In this document: positions 34,650 through 46,765 of the stretch, in pieces | Layout of the letters: every line of letters begins with the position of its first letter | How positions within the stretch are numbered: position 1 is the first letter of the stretch | From: Diphasiastrum complanatum | Taxonomy: Eukaryota; Streptophyta; Lycopodiopsida; Lycopodiales; Lycopodiaceae | Length of the DNA stretch: 64,000 bases | Assembly (NCBI GenBank): GCA_029204225.1 | Contig: CM055098.1 | Location: 6,647,746 to 6,711,745, forward strand | Direction: 5' to 3' | Position numbers and translations under genes: made by a program | Notes under the pieces: model-generated | Seen by the model: the letters and a program-made list of their open reading frames with translations, nothing else | The model's database searches: none | What the model was told of the DNA's origin: nothing

Positions 34650-35893
34650 TTACAAAAAAGTATTTACAATTTTACAGGTGTGGCTTCTCAAATGAAACTG
34701 AAGCCGACTGCTAGTTCCTGCTGTTGTCCCCTCAGCTTGGTTATCCTGCGCAAGTTCTTGATCAATCTGCTCCTCTTGAGCTTCATCAATCTGCACACAC
34801 AATCGCAAGTACTTTGAGAAATTTGAATGCAATGCAAAACCCTATTTTGGCTGAACATGAGGTACATACGTATTTTGTAAAAGTTGAATGCAATGCAATC
34901 CTATTTAAACCAAAGAGTAGTTTTAACTACCAAGAAATAAGTTAGGATTTACCTGATCAATTGGAAAGATGCCTCTACTTTCCAATTCCATGTGCATGTT
35001 CTCAAAATTACAATTGTAACAGAGTTCATATTCTTCATCACTTGGAAGTCTGCCATAGATCGCATTCTATAGACACATCAAAAAAACATGCTAGCAATTG
35101 AGCTATGAGTATAACTTAGTTGACTTAAGCTATAAATAGAACTTAACAATGCAATTTAGGGTTAAAAACTACTCACAAAGTAGTCATTAAAACATTGTTT
35201 CCCCCCGAAGCCAAGATGACTGATACTATTCATGCTCAGTCTTACTCTTGCTGCTTCCTTGTGCTTGTCATATTTATGGGGAGTTTTCCTAACTCACTTG
35301 TGAGAGAAGTCTAGGTACTTTTGCTACACGAGGTTGGCTTGCCTGGTTTGCTTGGCCTTCGAGATTGTTGGCGGAGCTTGTCACGATAGTGATGCATGTG
35401 CTCACCAAGATTTCCCTCCATTCATTTATTACTAAATGGATGGTCGCATGGAAATTCCCTATGCAATGCCTCTATGATACGATCCTTCTCGTCTCGTGGA
35501 TGTATGCGCCAATCATGGAGAGGATTGCTATTTATAATTTGGTCAATTCACGAGCTCATCTCATGACCAAATATCCATTATTGTCGCCCACATTCAAAGA
35601 TCCATCAGCATGAATCTCATATGGGCGTGTGCTAGACTCGCCAGTAGGGATAGGCGACGTAGTCGCCACGTCCTCACGCATCGACTGTTTGTAGATTGCC
35701 TACAAGCAAAAAGGTTCAAGCCTCTCATGAGACGATGTGCTTCCTCTTGGTCGCTGCCAGAGGTAACACCTCCATGGCCACCGCTGGAGCTACGACCGCC
35801 GCTAGAGGGGGGCGCACCCTCAGAAGTGTGCCCCCCGGAAGAACTAGACAACCGGTCACGCCGACCGCGTCATCCACCACTTCCACTTGCCAT
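34650..35893 (-). pseudogene. Remnant of a spliced gene, possibly transposase-related
   Basis: Minus-strand coding blocks separated by intron-like gaps. Block 1 (35893-about 35710): Gly/Ser-rich start MASGSGG, TGA as codon 8, HTSEGAPPSSGGRSSSGGHG. Block 2 (35699-35540) after a TTGTAG acceptor: IYKQSMREDVATTSPI, STRPYEIHADGSLNVGDNNG. Block 3 (about 35510-35179): DWRIHPRDEKDRIIEALHRE, HYRDKLRQQSRRPSKPGKP, HKYDKHKEAARVRLSMNSI, HLGFGGKQCFNDYF, then donor GTGAGT. Block 4 (35066-34953) has acceptor TATAG, reads IYGRLPSDEEYELCYNC and MHMELESRGIFPIDQ, and has donor GTAAAT. Block 5 (34790-34650) has acceptor TGCAG: IDEAQEEQIDQELAQDNQAE. The last two introns join phase 0 to phase 0. Two TGAs and a frameshift in block 3 mark it as dead. 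The layout recalls accessory proteins of plant CACTA elements, but I do not firmly recognise it. Confidence 0.5.
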
Positions 35894-35899
35894 CAAGAC

Positions 35900-37149
35900 C
35901 AGTGGTACAATAACTAACCATGTAAAAAACATTGAAAATTGTATGGAAAATTACACTAAATTACTACAAGAAAACTAAACTAAACACTAAGATTGCAACT
36001 AAGTAGATGCTAACAATTAACAAGCTAAGATCACTATGAATATGAAAACGAAAATGAGAATACAAGTAACAAGCAACAAGATCACTATCAAAATGAAAAT
36101 GAGCAATGGCAAGCAAGAAAGCAATAAAACAAGGAAGCAAAATGAGATGATTGAGAATGAGAGAAAAAATGAGAGGAAATATCAGAAATGGCATGCAAAG
36201 GGAATTTCAAATCGTTTGTTGCTGGGTGACAGATATATGTCGCTGCAAACATCGTTGGGCAACACATAATTGACTTTAAAAAATTAGCAACATTTGTTGG
36301 CATGTAGCAACGTTTGCTAATTTAGTGACATTTTGAGGCTTTTTTTAACCAATTCTTGGATTTATAGACAATATTCTAGGCTGATCCTTAGATTTGTGGA
36401 TAATGGTGAGGTATATTATCATCAATGGATTTATGCAGGTCAAACCATAGTACTAACGGTTATGAGAACTGTGCAAAAGTGATTATTGGATCACTGCTGC
36501 TTTGTATCATAAATTGAAGATTTTTGCTGGTCTTTGTACATGCGCGCAAAGCTGTCTTTCAAACTATTTGAAAGAACTTTTTTGAAAGTAACTAAGACTT
36601 TGCTGCATAGATACAGACTTTGCTACGAATTTAATTGAATCAATTATTTATTAATTACACGGTTCACTGTACAAATGTTTGAGAACTGTACGGTTCTCAG
36701 AACCGTGGTGAACCGTGGTTGACGGTTCACATATTCTATGGGTCAAACATATGCATCGAGCTAAGCTGCAAGACATTGGATCATGATGTGTGCAGTTGAT
36801 GAATACTACTGTAGATGGACTACTATATCTTTTTTTTAAAATAATTTTAAGCCAATTCTTAGTTTTATGGACAATGTTGAGTACTACGGTGACCTTGTAC
36901 AATTCAGCTGATCGTTGGATATCCCCGAGGAAGTTGCAACAAGATTGAAGTTAGCCAACTGTATTCTATGGCATTTTCTCTCTCATGGTATCCAAATAAT
37001 GGTTGAATATGAGAAGCATGCTTCAGGGACGTTCATATTGGAGAGGGAATGGTGGAGGGCATGTATTGTCTAAGGGTCTTTGATGAGGATGGTTGACTAC
37101 TATGGTGATGTTGTACATTGCACGCAACTCGTTGGATAAATACAGGACA
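35900..37149. other. Unassigned region with short inverted and direct repeats
   Basis: No gene recognised. 36236-36325 holds an imperfect inverted repeat (TGTCGCTGCAAACATCGTTG against TAGCAACGTTTGC...AGTGACA). ACGGTT/AACCGT motifs cluster at 36650-36740. A loosely repeated phrase (CCAATTCTTNGNTTTATNGACAAT) occurs at 36350 and 36850. Confidence 0.45.
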
Positions 37150-37514
37150 CGAGGATTCTAATCCAAGCCTTTAAAATAAACACAATTTAAATCTATTGGT
37201 GCTAAGAAAGCACAAGGGCACTCACATGATTCATGTGAGTTTTAAGTTGGACCCTTTTAGCTTTTTTATTTGCGACTTGACTTAGGGCCTCTAATGTCAT
37301 TTTAGAGTTTTGAGCCCCTAGTCTCTTATTCCTAGGAATTACAACTTGCTACTTGTGTTGGGTTGGGCTTACACGCACAGGATGTCAGTGCCCTTGCACT
37401 TATTATCCTACTTACAGTGTACTGTGGCGGAGCCCACTAGGTAAGGCTTGGCCAACAGTATTTTAAGTGGTGGGACCCACTTGTTTATTACTGTGCAGGA
37501 AATACTCACAACAG
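37150..37514 (-). repeat. 3' LTR of element D2, truncated
   Basis: Matches the proximal half of LTR D (GGATTCTAATCCAAGCC...CTCACAACA). The GA tract and distal end are missing; cut at about 37150. Confidence 0.8.
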
Positions 37515-37703
37515 GGTCCACGGCCCAAAGTAGTGTCGGTCCCTCGGCACTAAGCTGCAACTATCGTGAAGGGGCACTGTTGTGGTTCTTTTATTGCTGG
37601 GACATGGGTGCTTCAGGAAAAGCATGGATAAAATTCGCTTACGTAAATCCTGAGGCTTTATTGGATGATGGCGATCAGGCAAGAACTTGGACTTGCCAGA
37701 TTT

Positions 37704-39489
37704 TCAATAATACCCATAAGGGTCTGGTGGCCATTCCGGATAACCTTGTTCATTGACAATTGGGTAGTCGAGGTATGCCATTAGAGGATCCCAAGATAAA
37801 TCTTGCTGATATAATGGATCCTCATAGATCGGCACAACTGGTCCCAATGTCATGGACTCTCCCAAATCATAATGTGGATATGACATGCTTGCTTGATGCT
37901 CTTGTTTGTCCAAGTATTCGAAGTATGCATCAACCTGAGACTTTCCTTAGTAATCAATATCATAGATTTAGGACAAGGCTTTGTCATTGTAGGTGCTGGT
38001 TCTTGTTGTACAATTGGCCGTTTTGGGCTTGGATTCCCTGGATTTGGCCTTTGAAGAGAAGAATGGATATACCCCGAATTGGCGTTGATTTGGGGGTCTG
38101 TTGAATTGTGGAACAATTAGACTTTGGTTGAATCTTGCTCATTGAAAGAAAATCATCAACTTTAGTCTTCTCTTGGTCATTGTAGTTCCCCGTTGACGGT
38201 TGCGTGATGGCACTGTTCCTTGGATCTTGTGTTGAATTGCCTTCAAGTTGCTCTGTTGACGCTAGTCCCCTTTGTAATTCATCACTAAGAATTCTTTGTA
38301 GTGATTGCGCCAAGAGACTTGGTAAAATCTGTTGGACTTCGTCGGATGCCAATTTCTTGACTTCCTCAGTTACCATTGGCGTGATGGATTCTAACATCTC
38401 TGTCTTCTGTGATGGTTTTACTTGTTTGTCCGAGGGTATCTTTGTGTACTTTGGAACTTTTGCCAGATTGTCCTCTTCGTCACTCATTTCATAACCCGGT
38501 GGCACTAGGATTTTTCTTTTGTAGTATGCTCGAGGTGGAAGGGTTACCCTAGGTGCATGTCGGTCTACATAGGCCAAATGCCTCCTGGCTATTTGTGAAT
38601 TTCTCATCGGGCAATCTTGGCATGGATGATTAACTCCGCATTGTGAACACGAGGGATCAAATGTTGACAGATCCCCTTGGTGTGGACATTCAGCACGACG
38701 GTGTTTGATAGGCATACACCATTAATGGATTCCCCTTAGGATCTTCTACAAAATAGACTGATAGGCTATTATGGTCCTCCATTGAATGCGGTGACATGCA
38801 AGAGGATATAATTAAAACTTCTATCTTGCCACTGTTTGTTGAAGAAACTCGTGATTTAGATGGATCAAGCGGACATCCACTCTTCTAGTGAGCTCCTTGT
38901 TGGCTTGATTCTGCTTCTGACCGTTGAACCGCTGGATCTTGCTATCGACAAGTCTGTTGCTCTATATTCTGTCCTTTTAACAAGCGCGGATTCTTGATTG
39001 GACACCTGGTACTTGGATGATCTCCAAAGTAGAAGGTACATTCATCCTTTTCAAGAAACTTAATAGAGCGAGCATAAGCTTGCTAACAGCTTGAACTGCA
39101 AGGTTCTTGGTCTTCCGCTGCACTTGATCTGCTTGAACTTGCTGCACTTTGTTGCCTTGCATGGGATTCCATTCTTGTTGGATCATTGCTCGTTGTCGAC
39201 CTTTTTCCTCTGATTCCCCATCTGGATAGGAAAAATCCTTTTTCTCGAGTGAGATTTCCATCAAGGCAGCATCCTTACAAAGTTGTGCAAGCGACGCATA
39301 GGATGCTAACTCTTCCATACCAAATCTGATCCTTTTGGACAGTCTGGCATAATATTTTGCCATGATGATCTGTTGAGGAATCGGGGGATCACAATCCTTT
39401 CCTAGATGATAGATCCGATAGGTGTAGTCTCGAATTGTTTCAACAGAGAACTTTTTTAATTTCGATAATCCTACAAGGGCGGTCTCCAT
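37704..39489 (-). pseudogene. Gag-like polyprotein of element D2
   Basis: Second copy of the D protein. From 39489: METALVGLSKLKKFS, RDYTYRIYHLGKDCDPP, IMAKYYARLSKRIR; first knuckle near 39040 reading CTFYFGDHPSTRC (second Cys changed to Tyr); then from 38715 an open frame with an intact second knuckle CSQCGVNHPCQDC near 38640, HLAYVDRHAPRVTLPPRAYY and SDELQRGLASTEQ; tail HYDLGESMTLGPVVPIYEDP ending PPDPYGYY at 37704. The C-x2-C-x3-H-x4-C spacing seen in D1 is kept. No pol. Confidence 0.7.
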
Positions 39490-40131
39490 AGTTCAGCACT
39501 AGAATGTCGCAAAGTAGCTGGTTGGTGAATTGCTTCAACATTTGCTCAATGAATCTAGTGTTCCAACCCTTTCTTTTTCTTTGGGAGATGGAGAAGAAGA
39601 AAAAGAGAAGAGAATCGGTAAATGGTGGATTAGTATGGATGAGAACAGAGACAGAAATGGATTTATCCAACAGAGATGGAGATAGAAGATAGAATACAAA
39701 TGGGACAGAAGAATGATGGATGGATAGTGGTTGATGTGGAGGGAACTGATCGGCTTGATCTGAGGTTCATTCACTTGATTTAGTCTAGGGATGTTGAATC
39801 TTGATGGATAATGTGACTACGACCTAGATTTGACAAGATCTGATCAGTTTTGGTTGGCTAATAGTGTGATTTTAGCTCTTTTTCTTTGTTTTTTTTTTAT
39901 AGATCTGAGTGAATCTAACCTTCAACCTTCCTACAATAGTTGTATCTAGACCATTTCTAGACAATGTGAGTTCTGCAAGGGCTCTTGATGGACAGATTTG
40001 TCAGGATCTAGAAAAAACTCAGTTTTTCGGCACTTTTTGGCACTTTCTCTTAGATATTTTAAAATCTAACCATTGGATCTTTACAAAAATTTCACAGTAG
40101 CCATATCTAGCTTAGATCTATCTATAAAAAT
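39490..40131 (-). other. D2 leader, truncated
   Basis: Homologous to 13045-13740 of D1. It stops at 40131 just where the D1 tandem array begins; the next base belongs to Copia J. Confidence 0.7.
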
Positions 40132-41966
40132 CTTTGGTGGCTCTACAAGCTCCCATGTGTTGTTTGACATCAAGGCTTCAAACTCTTGGGTCATTGCTTC
40201 AACCTACTCTTTGGATTGAAGTGCTTCTTGAACATCTTTAGGCTCTTCATCTGATATAAAAAGTGGATGATAGGAAGTTTCACCTTCCACTTGCCTTCCT
40301 TCAGCATCATATGTGAGCCTACTTGGCTCAGATCTTGCTCATGTAGATCTTCTTGGTGTGGTAGCTTGAATTTGCTCCTCCTCAAGCCTCGGCCTTACCT
40401 CTTCTTGAACAGCATCAAGATTGATGATTGATCTTGCATTGACCTGTGCATCATCCAAGTTAAACTTCTGATCTTCATGGAAGATCACATCTCTACTAAC
40501 AACATTCTTGTCAGTAGAGGATAAATAAACTTTGTATGCCTTTTTGGTAGATGCATATCCTACAAAAATTCCTCTTAAAGCACTAGGATCTTCCTTCTTC
40601 CTAGTTTCTAGAGGCACGTGCACAAAGCATACACAACCAAAAATCCTAAGATGATCTACCTTAGGCTTTTTCTTATACAACATCTCAAATGGTGTCTTTC
40701 CTCCTATTGCAAGATTTGAAAGCCTATTACAAAGATGCAACTGCCTCTCCCCAAAATTCTTTAGGCAGAGAAGCTTCTAGCCTAATGGATTTTGCACATT
40801 CACACAAAGTTCTATTTTTTCTCTCAGCAACTCCATTCTGTTGAGGAGTATATGAACAAGAAAACTCTCTTTGAATACCCTCTCTCTCACAAAATTCTTT
40901 AAACTTATTGGAAGTGTATTCTCCTCCACTATTACTTCTCAAAGCTTTCAACTTGAAAGGAAACTGCTTTTCTACATAAGCTTTGAAAGTAGGAAAAACA
41001 TCATAAACCATGGCTTTTGAAGACATCATATAGATCCAAGAATATCTTGTATAATCATCTACAAAAGAGACAAAGTAGTTGGCTCCTCCTTTGCTCTTAG
41101 TTGATGAGGAATGAACATCAGAGTGTACAAGTTCAAATGGTTGCTTTTTCTTTATACTTGATCTAGGAAAAGGCCTTCTGTGTGACTTTGCCAGCACACA
41201 AGCTTCACAAGGTAGAAGCTCCTTTGATAGTGTCTTTGGTAGACCAACAGCTTTTCCTTCTTTGACCTTAGATTGCATGGCTTTGAGATTGGGATGACCC
41301 AATCTCTTGTGCCACAGATCCTCTTGTAGAACCTTGGTCTCATAAGCAATATCTAGCACTCTTCCTAGAATCTAGTTTGTACAACTTACCAGTTCTAGAT
41401 CCTCTAGCAATAACTTCATTTTCTCTTGAGATTATACACTTGTCAACTTGAAACTTGACATCCAATCCACTATCAAACAATTGTCCTACACTAGTGAGAT
41501 TCTTGGTCAATCTAGGTAAATATAGTACATCATGTAAGCAAAAAGATTTTGATGATGATGCATGCAATGGAATACTACATATTCCTTCAATTCTACACTC
41601 TACATCATTAGTAGTATAGATTGATCTTTTTGCACCTAGATATGGCATGAGATTAGTGAAAGAGTTCCTAGAACTAGACATATGGGAACTAGCCCCACTA
41701 TCTATCCAAGATGAAAAAGTAGACATCATTAATGAATCCTCTCTTTCACTCTATACACCCTCACACTCATCCTCATTAGTAAGGTTAGCTTGCTTATATT
41801 GGTTCTTCTTCTTGAAACAGTTTGATGCATAGTGTCCTTTCTTGCCACAGAAAAAACACTTGATCTTTGACAGCTTCTTCTTGCCATTGGATGTTGCAGC
41901 TTGTGAGGACTGATCCTCACTGACAAAATTTCCAGTATTCACATGTGTGGGAATGTCCACAAGAGT
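40132..41966 (-). pseudogene. Copia J zinc knuckle, protease, integrase and RT entry
   Basis: Minus strand from 41960: knuckle CFFCGKKGHYASNC near 41850 (canonical spacing), protease SSWIDSGASSHM near 41710, pre-integrase LWHKRLGHPNLKAM...CEACVLAKSHRRPF, integrase core LVHSDVHSSSTK near 41120, KALRSNSGGEYTSNKFKEF near 40940 and VAERKNRTLCECAKS near 40830. The second catalytic Asp (normally RSDNGGEY) is Asn. The tail gives FGCVCFVHVPLETRKKED and SRDVIFHEDQ. It ends at AMTQEFEALMSNNTWELVEPP (40132), exactly where RT should begin; the continuation is on the plus strand at 47598. Minor frame changes lie at 41345 and 40735. Confidence 0.88.
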
Positions 41967-42699
41967 GACTGATCTTAATTAAGTTTTGTGATTGGCACTA
42001 TAACTTGATTCTAGATTGATCAACAAAATCTCGTTCAGAAGAAATGGCTAATCCACAATCTAGCATGCTAAGCAACTGAATATAATAGCAATGAATCAAT
42101 AGTTAGCAAAAGTACAAGATATCAGTGTATAAGCATTAGCTTCAGCACGAGTTAGAGAGAGAAAGATAGAGAGATAACAAGCAATATAGTTTAGATCCAA
42201 AATGGCATGAGATAGCTACAAAACTTTGGTTCTTCATCATTGATTGTGTGGAGAGCTACACATATTTATGGAGTTTGAGGTAGCTCGAGGTAGAACCATA
42301 TCTATCCACTCCAAATGACATCTAGAGTCTATGTGACATTTGTCACTTGTCATGCATGAAATTCTACCAAATTTTTACAAGTGTACTAGTTCTAACTAGA
42401 AATGTCCAAGTCATCATGCATGTGTCCATTAAACTTTGTGCATGCCTTGCATGTCACTATGGATCACTTACAATTAATGCATGTGAGTTGCCACGAGTTT
42501 CTACAAGCATAATCATGCTAATTCTATGTCTACAAACTATATGCAAGTTGCATTTATCAAATTAGATAATACATAACCATGCAGCTCGAGTTCTATGTAG
42601 GCCAAACTTGGCATTTTTCATTAATGAGCCACATACTTGCATGGTACAACATTTGTAGCAAGCCAAGAAATCAATATGGATTGTTTCTCAATTTTAACA
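41965..42699 (-). mobile_element. LTR F inserted in Copia J (probable solo LTR)
   Basis: The minus-strand LTR starts TGTTAAAATTGAG at 42699 and separates the J gag end (42700) from the zinc knuckle. Homologous to 30045-30547. The left limit (about 41965) is approximate and I could not find a clean target duplication (right flank CTCAC). The TATA-like ATAAATATGTGTAG lies near 42255. Confidence 0.65.
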
Positions 42700-43410
42700 C
42701 TCACCACATTCTTTGGCTTTGTCCTTCTTGAAGTGTTGTTGTCCTTTGCCCTTGCATCTTGACTTGCCTTTGATGAAGAGTGCTTTGTCATCTCCACCAT
42801 CTTTCAATGAAAGTCTATTGATCCTCAGCATCTTGTTCTCTTGCCTGCTTTCTTCAGCAATGAGAACACCTTGCAGTGTCTCCAAGGATGGAAGATCCTC
42901 CCTGGCAGCATAAGTCTGCACAATATTGTCATACTCATCTCTAAGTCCATTTAGGACTACTTGAACAAGTTCAGTGTTCTTAAGAGCATCACTAATACCA
43001 GCTAACTCTTGATGAAGATCCTTAACTCTCATGACATATGATGAAGCACTCTCATCTACTCTCTGATAACTTAGAGATATTTGGTTTCTAAGTATAAGCA
43101 ATCTAGAAGTATTTTTTATCTCATAGATTGTTTTAAGAGTATCCCAAGCTTCCTTGGCAATGGTGCATGTGCTAATCTCTCTCAACACTTCATTGGTAAC
43201 ATTCATTTTTATAAAATGAAGGGCAATTCTGGTTCTTTTGTGAAATGCTACAACTTCATTAGGTGCAGCAGGTTCTTCTTCAGCTCCACTCACAATATCC
43301 ATTACATCCTGTAGAATCAATAATGATTCCATTCTGATCTTCCACATTGCATAATTGGAAGATGTTAATCTCTCACTGTGCTCTAAGAAATGTGAACCAG
43401 ATGAAGACAT
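42694..43410 (-). CDS. Copia J gag
   Basis: Open for 238 codons. Start MSSSGSHFLEHSERLTSSNY with the family's NYAMWKIRMESLL block, then RIALHFIKMNVTNEVLREI, KEAWDTLKTIYEIKNTSR, ELVQVVLNGLRDEYDNIVQ, LQGVLIAEESRQ and the basic tail KGKGQQHFKKDKAKECGEC. The last codons and stop run into inserted LTR F, so the natural link to the zinc knuckle is broken. One of the best preserved coding blocks here. Confidence 0.88.
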   Translation of the reverse strand: MSSSGSHFLEHSERLTSSNYAMWKIRMESLLILQDVMDIVSGAEEEPAAPNEVVAFHKRTRIALHFIKMNVTNEVLREISTCTIAKEAWDTLKTIYEIKNTSRLLILRNQISLSYQRVDESASSYVMRVKDLHQELAGISDALKNTELVQVVLNGLRDEYDNIVQTYAAREDLPSLETLQGVLIAEESRQENKMLRINRLSLKDGGDDKALFIKGKSRCKGKGQQHFKKDKAKECGEC

Positions 43411-44165
43411 CCTCTCTATGAGAAATTCTAGTAATGATAAAAAATGGAATTGAAAGGATTTTGCTTGCTATCTCAATCTAGGATCTAACACAAATGTTGA
43501 TCCACCCTATAAAATCTAGCAATAGATGTGAGAACAAATTCTCAACACAGAAAATCAATCTATCTTGAATTTGGATCTTGCTTCAATCACCAAAAAAAAA
43601 AGCACATGCAAGCAAGAAGTCTATCTCTCCCACGAGTTTCAAAGTACTGATAAACTCTCTAGGAACTTACTCTCAACTCAAACATAGTAATATGTGTGAA
43701 ATGAAAAGTCTAAGACCTTATAACACTCACTTCTATCCAATTCTACTTGATTGATAGTAAAAATTGATGAAAATGGTGAAAAAGACAGATGTGTGCTCAT
43801 TTGGCATATCCCATGAGTTGAGTACCCTCTCAAACTCTCTGATTGTCTAAAACTCTTCTAAAAACAAATCAAATTGATTTAAAAACAAGAGCAACACATT
43901 TTACTCTTATCCAACAAGCTATAGAACATCAAATTTGGATCATTCCTTGAGAAGTAGCACTCATTAATGAGGGCTGATTTCACACATGTGAGCTCTCTGT
44001 CCGTACAGAGCTCTGCTGGATCAGATCAGTCTTGATTTGATCCACTTATGGTCCTCAGATTGCTTGTTTCTCAGCGAGTTTGAATCCCTCTCCCAAATCC
44101 AAGTTCCTGCAAGCAAAAAACACTGATGATCTGATGTATACACCCTCACCTCTTTAAAGCATTAA
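43411..44165 (-). other. Copia J leader
   Basis: Non-coding 5' leader between PBS and gag on the minus strand. Contains a CACACATGTGAG motif near 43981. Confidence 0.6.
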
Positions 44166-44177
44166 GCTCTAATACCA
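44166..44177 (-). other. Copia J primer-binding site, one mismatch
   Basis: TGGTATTAGAGC on the minus strand; the expected C at position 7 is T. Adjacent to the LTR J end at 44178. Confidence 0.8.
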
Positions 44178-44897
44178 TGTGAATTTTTTTAGCATGTGTG
44201 GACTTCATCACACACCTTACAGGATCTTACGGAGCTGTTGTGATTGCACAAGATTGATCAAAGGACAGTATGCTTGAAAAATCTAAGGCAAGAGCACAAT
44301 GGCATACATCTGATAAAAAAATCTAACTCTTCAAATGAATGTCAGAAATAATTCTAAGTGTTCAGTATGGGAAAAAAAGACTGCTCTCGGGTACAGAGAG
44401 AAAATCAAGCATGAATAATCGGGTAGAGAGAGAATGAGTCCAAAACACCAAAAATCTCAATATTCACAATATGGCAAATCATGCCCAGCTTTCCCTACAT
44501 AAGAGAGACTCGAATTCCCATAGTGGAGTTGCATGGAAAGTCCACTTAACTGAACTAATTCACCTACCAAAGATCCACATGTGTAACTGCATGCATGTAT
44601 GTTGCATGTACTACATGTCAACTCATAAAACTGCCTAGACATGTGTAGATCATTGAAAGTACTTTGCATGTTGCATGCACTGATTGCATGTGGCTTGCAT
44701 GCGTACAATATGACTTTACATGTTATCTAAACTACTGCATGTCATCAAAATAGAACCTCTCTAACTCAAATCCGAGTTACACTAGAAGGATATATGCTCA
44801 ATTCACACTCCTATGTACAACATGAAATTTAGTGGAAATCACCATGGACATGGCCCCAAACTTGACATAGGAAGATAATATTTTAATAATCTTCACA
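44178..44897 (-). repeat. 5' LTR of Copia J, minus orientation
   Basis: 720 bp, TGTGAA...TCTTCACA. Flanked on the right by CATGA (44898-44902), the reverse complement of the TCATG that follows the other LTR at 48838. Carries many CATGCATG/TGCATG motifs. Confidence 0.9.
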
Positions 44898-44902
44898 CAT
44901 GA

Positions 44903-44932
44903 TCTGTGTTCCTGTTCGAAGCAAATTCTAAG
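44903..44932 (-). repeat. End fragment of the Copia K 3' LTR
   Basis: 30 bp matching in reverse the end of LTR K at 53067-53096 (TTAGAATTTGCTTCGAACAG). It links the J target site on one side to Copia B2 coding on the other (TGAGC duplication at 44933). Confidence 0.8.
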
Positions 44933-46046
44933 TGAGCCTATATGGCTTGAAGCAAGCACCTAGAGCTTGGTACTCTAGGTTGCATGATTTTCTCTATTCC
45001 CTTGGCTTTGTACTAAGTGCTTATAAACCTTCTTTATATTTCAAATGTAATGAAGGAAAGATCATCATTTTGGTGCTTTATGTTGATGACATCATTATGA
45101 CAGAAAATGATGATGAAGGCATAGGCAAAGTAAAAGTTGATTTATCTAGTGAGTTCAAGATGGTAGATCTAGGCTTCCTAAGATTTATACTTGGGATAGA
45201 AGTGTCTAGAAGTAGCAATTTACTTTCATAAGTCAATCTAAGTATGCTACTTCCATTCTTGAAAAGTTTGGTATGAAAGATTGTAAGGGGACTGACACCC
45301 CTATGGAGCATGTTGTGAAAGCAACTAATGAAGGTGATGAAGCATCCTTTGAGGACATCACCCTCTTTAGAAAGCTTATAGGCTCCCTAATCTATTTAAC
45401 CATCACTAGACCTGACTTAAGTTTTTGTGTAAGCAAATTGAGTCAAAGTATGCAAGCTCCTTTAGTGCATCATTGGAAAAGTGCCAAGAGAGTGCTTAGA
45501 TATGTTTCTAGTACTAGATTTTTTGGCATAATTTATGAAGGATCTAACTTGCACTTGAGAGCCTACTCGGATTCAGATTTTGTAGGCGACAAGATGGATA
45601 TAAAGTCCATTAGTGCATTTGCAACATTCCTTTGTGGAGGAGTAATATCTTGGCTTTCCAAAAAGCAAGATACTATCTCACTATCTTCTTGTAAAGCCGA
45701 GTACAAGGCATTGACTTCAACAACTAAAGAGCTCCTACGGCTAAGAAGACTCTTGATGGAGCTACATGTGCTAAAGGCCGAGGATATCCCTTACATATAT
45801 TGTGACAATCAAGCTTCTCAACAAATTGCTTCCAATCCTATCTTGCATGCTAGAACAAAGCATATTGAGATAGCTCACCACTTTGTGGGGGAGAAGGTAC
45901 AATCCAAGGAGGTGCAACTACATCATGTACCATCATCCGAATGCATACCTGATATCTTAACCAAGCCATTGTCCAAAGATCCATTTTACAAGTTAAGATA
46001 CGCTCTTGGAATTGTAGATAGATGTACATTAGATTTGCCAATTTAG
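44933..46046 (+). pseudogene. Copia B2 RT second half and RNase H
   Basis: Starts inside RT at LYGLKQAPRAWYSRLHDF, then VLYVDDIIMTEND with an intact active site near 45080, DLGFLRFILGIEVSRS, a frameshift near 45228, GMKDCKGTDTPME, RKLIGSLIYLTITRPDLSF, and RNase H with SDSDFVGDKMD, GGVISWLSKKQDTISLSS, CKAEYKAL, YCDNQASQQIASNP, ARTKHIEIAHHFVGEK and PDILTKPLSKDPF. From 45273 to 46046 the frame is open. The front half, ending at the same SLYG codon, lies at 53315-54590, separated by Copia K. Confidence 0.88.
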
Positions 46047-46059
46047 AAGTGAGGAGGAG

Positions 46060-46765
46060 TGTTGAAAATTGTCACTTCTCACTTGTCATTTTTTATTGTA
46101 AATAAAGATCAATCATGAGTACAATGTTCATGATCTGATTTCACATGTGTGGAGCCTGTTCCCACGTGTGACAGAAAGTACTTTTCATATTTGTAAATAT
46201 CTACTTTGATTTTGTTCAATCAAGTCAAGTGTGAACATGATATGGCTAGTTCTTAGTCAAGTTGACTAGTCACCTAGAAGTTGGCTTATCCTTGCATGTG
46301 CATGAGTAAATGCTCCCACATGGCAAGTGGATGTGCACACGTGTGTATAGAGTTCTAGAAGATAAGAGTTGACCATTTTTCCTAGATCCCCTTTTGTAGA
46401 GAATATTCCTATATTCTAGGAGACTAGCTCTTTGAATTTTAGCCATATTCTAGAAGGTCAACTTTGGATAAGGATCAAGGATGGATCAAATGGATAGATC
46501 TGAGTGATGTGGCACTCTTCACACGTGTGAAGACCTACTGGACTATACCAGACTCGTGGATGTACTTGATCCATAAAAGGATCATCATTTTGCTAATAAG
46601 ATTGATGAACCTATGTACTTGTTGTTTCAGGTGCATGCCGTACAGTTGACAGTAAAAGATCTAAAGTGTAGAACTTGATAGATCCATTGATGAAACAACC
46701 AATAACTCTCTATGATTGTTAAGTACAATCATTAATGTTCTAAAACTGAAATTTTTTCAGCAACA
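46060..46765 (+). repeat. 3' LTR of Copia B2
   Basis: 706 bp, TGTTGAAAA...TTTTTTCAGCAACA, right after the purine-rich tract AGAAGTGAGGAGGAG. Contains the 16-bp perfect palindrome CTTCACACGTGTGAAG at 46517-46532. Confidence 0.88.

Noticed and set aside
42347-42565. Paired small frames in LTR F copies (30176-30426 and 42347-42565)
   Set aside because: They lie wholly in LTRs and resemble each other only because the LTRs are homologous; no start context or domain supports them.
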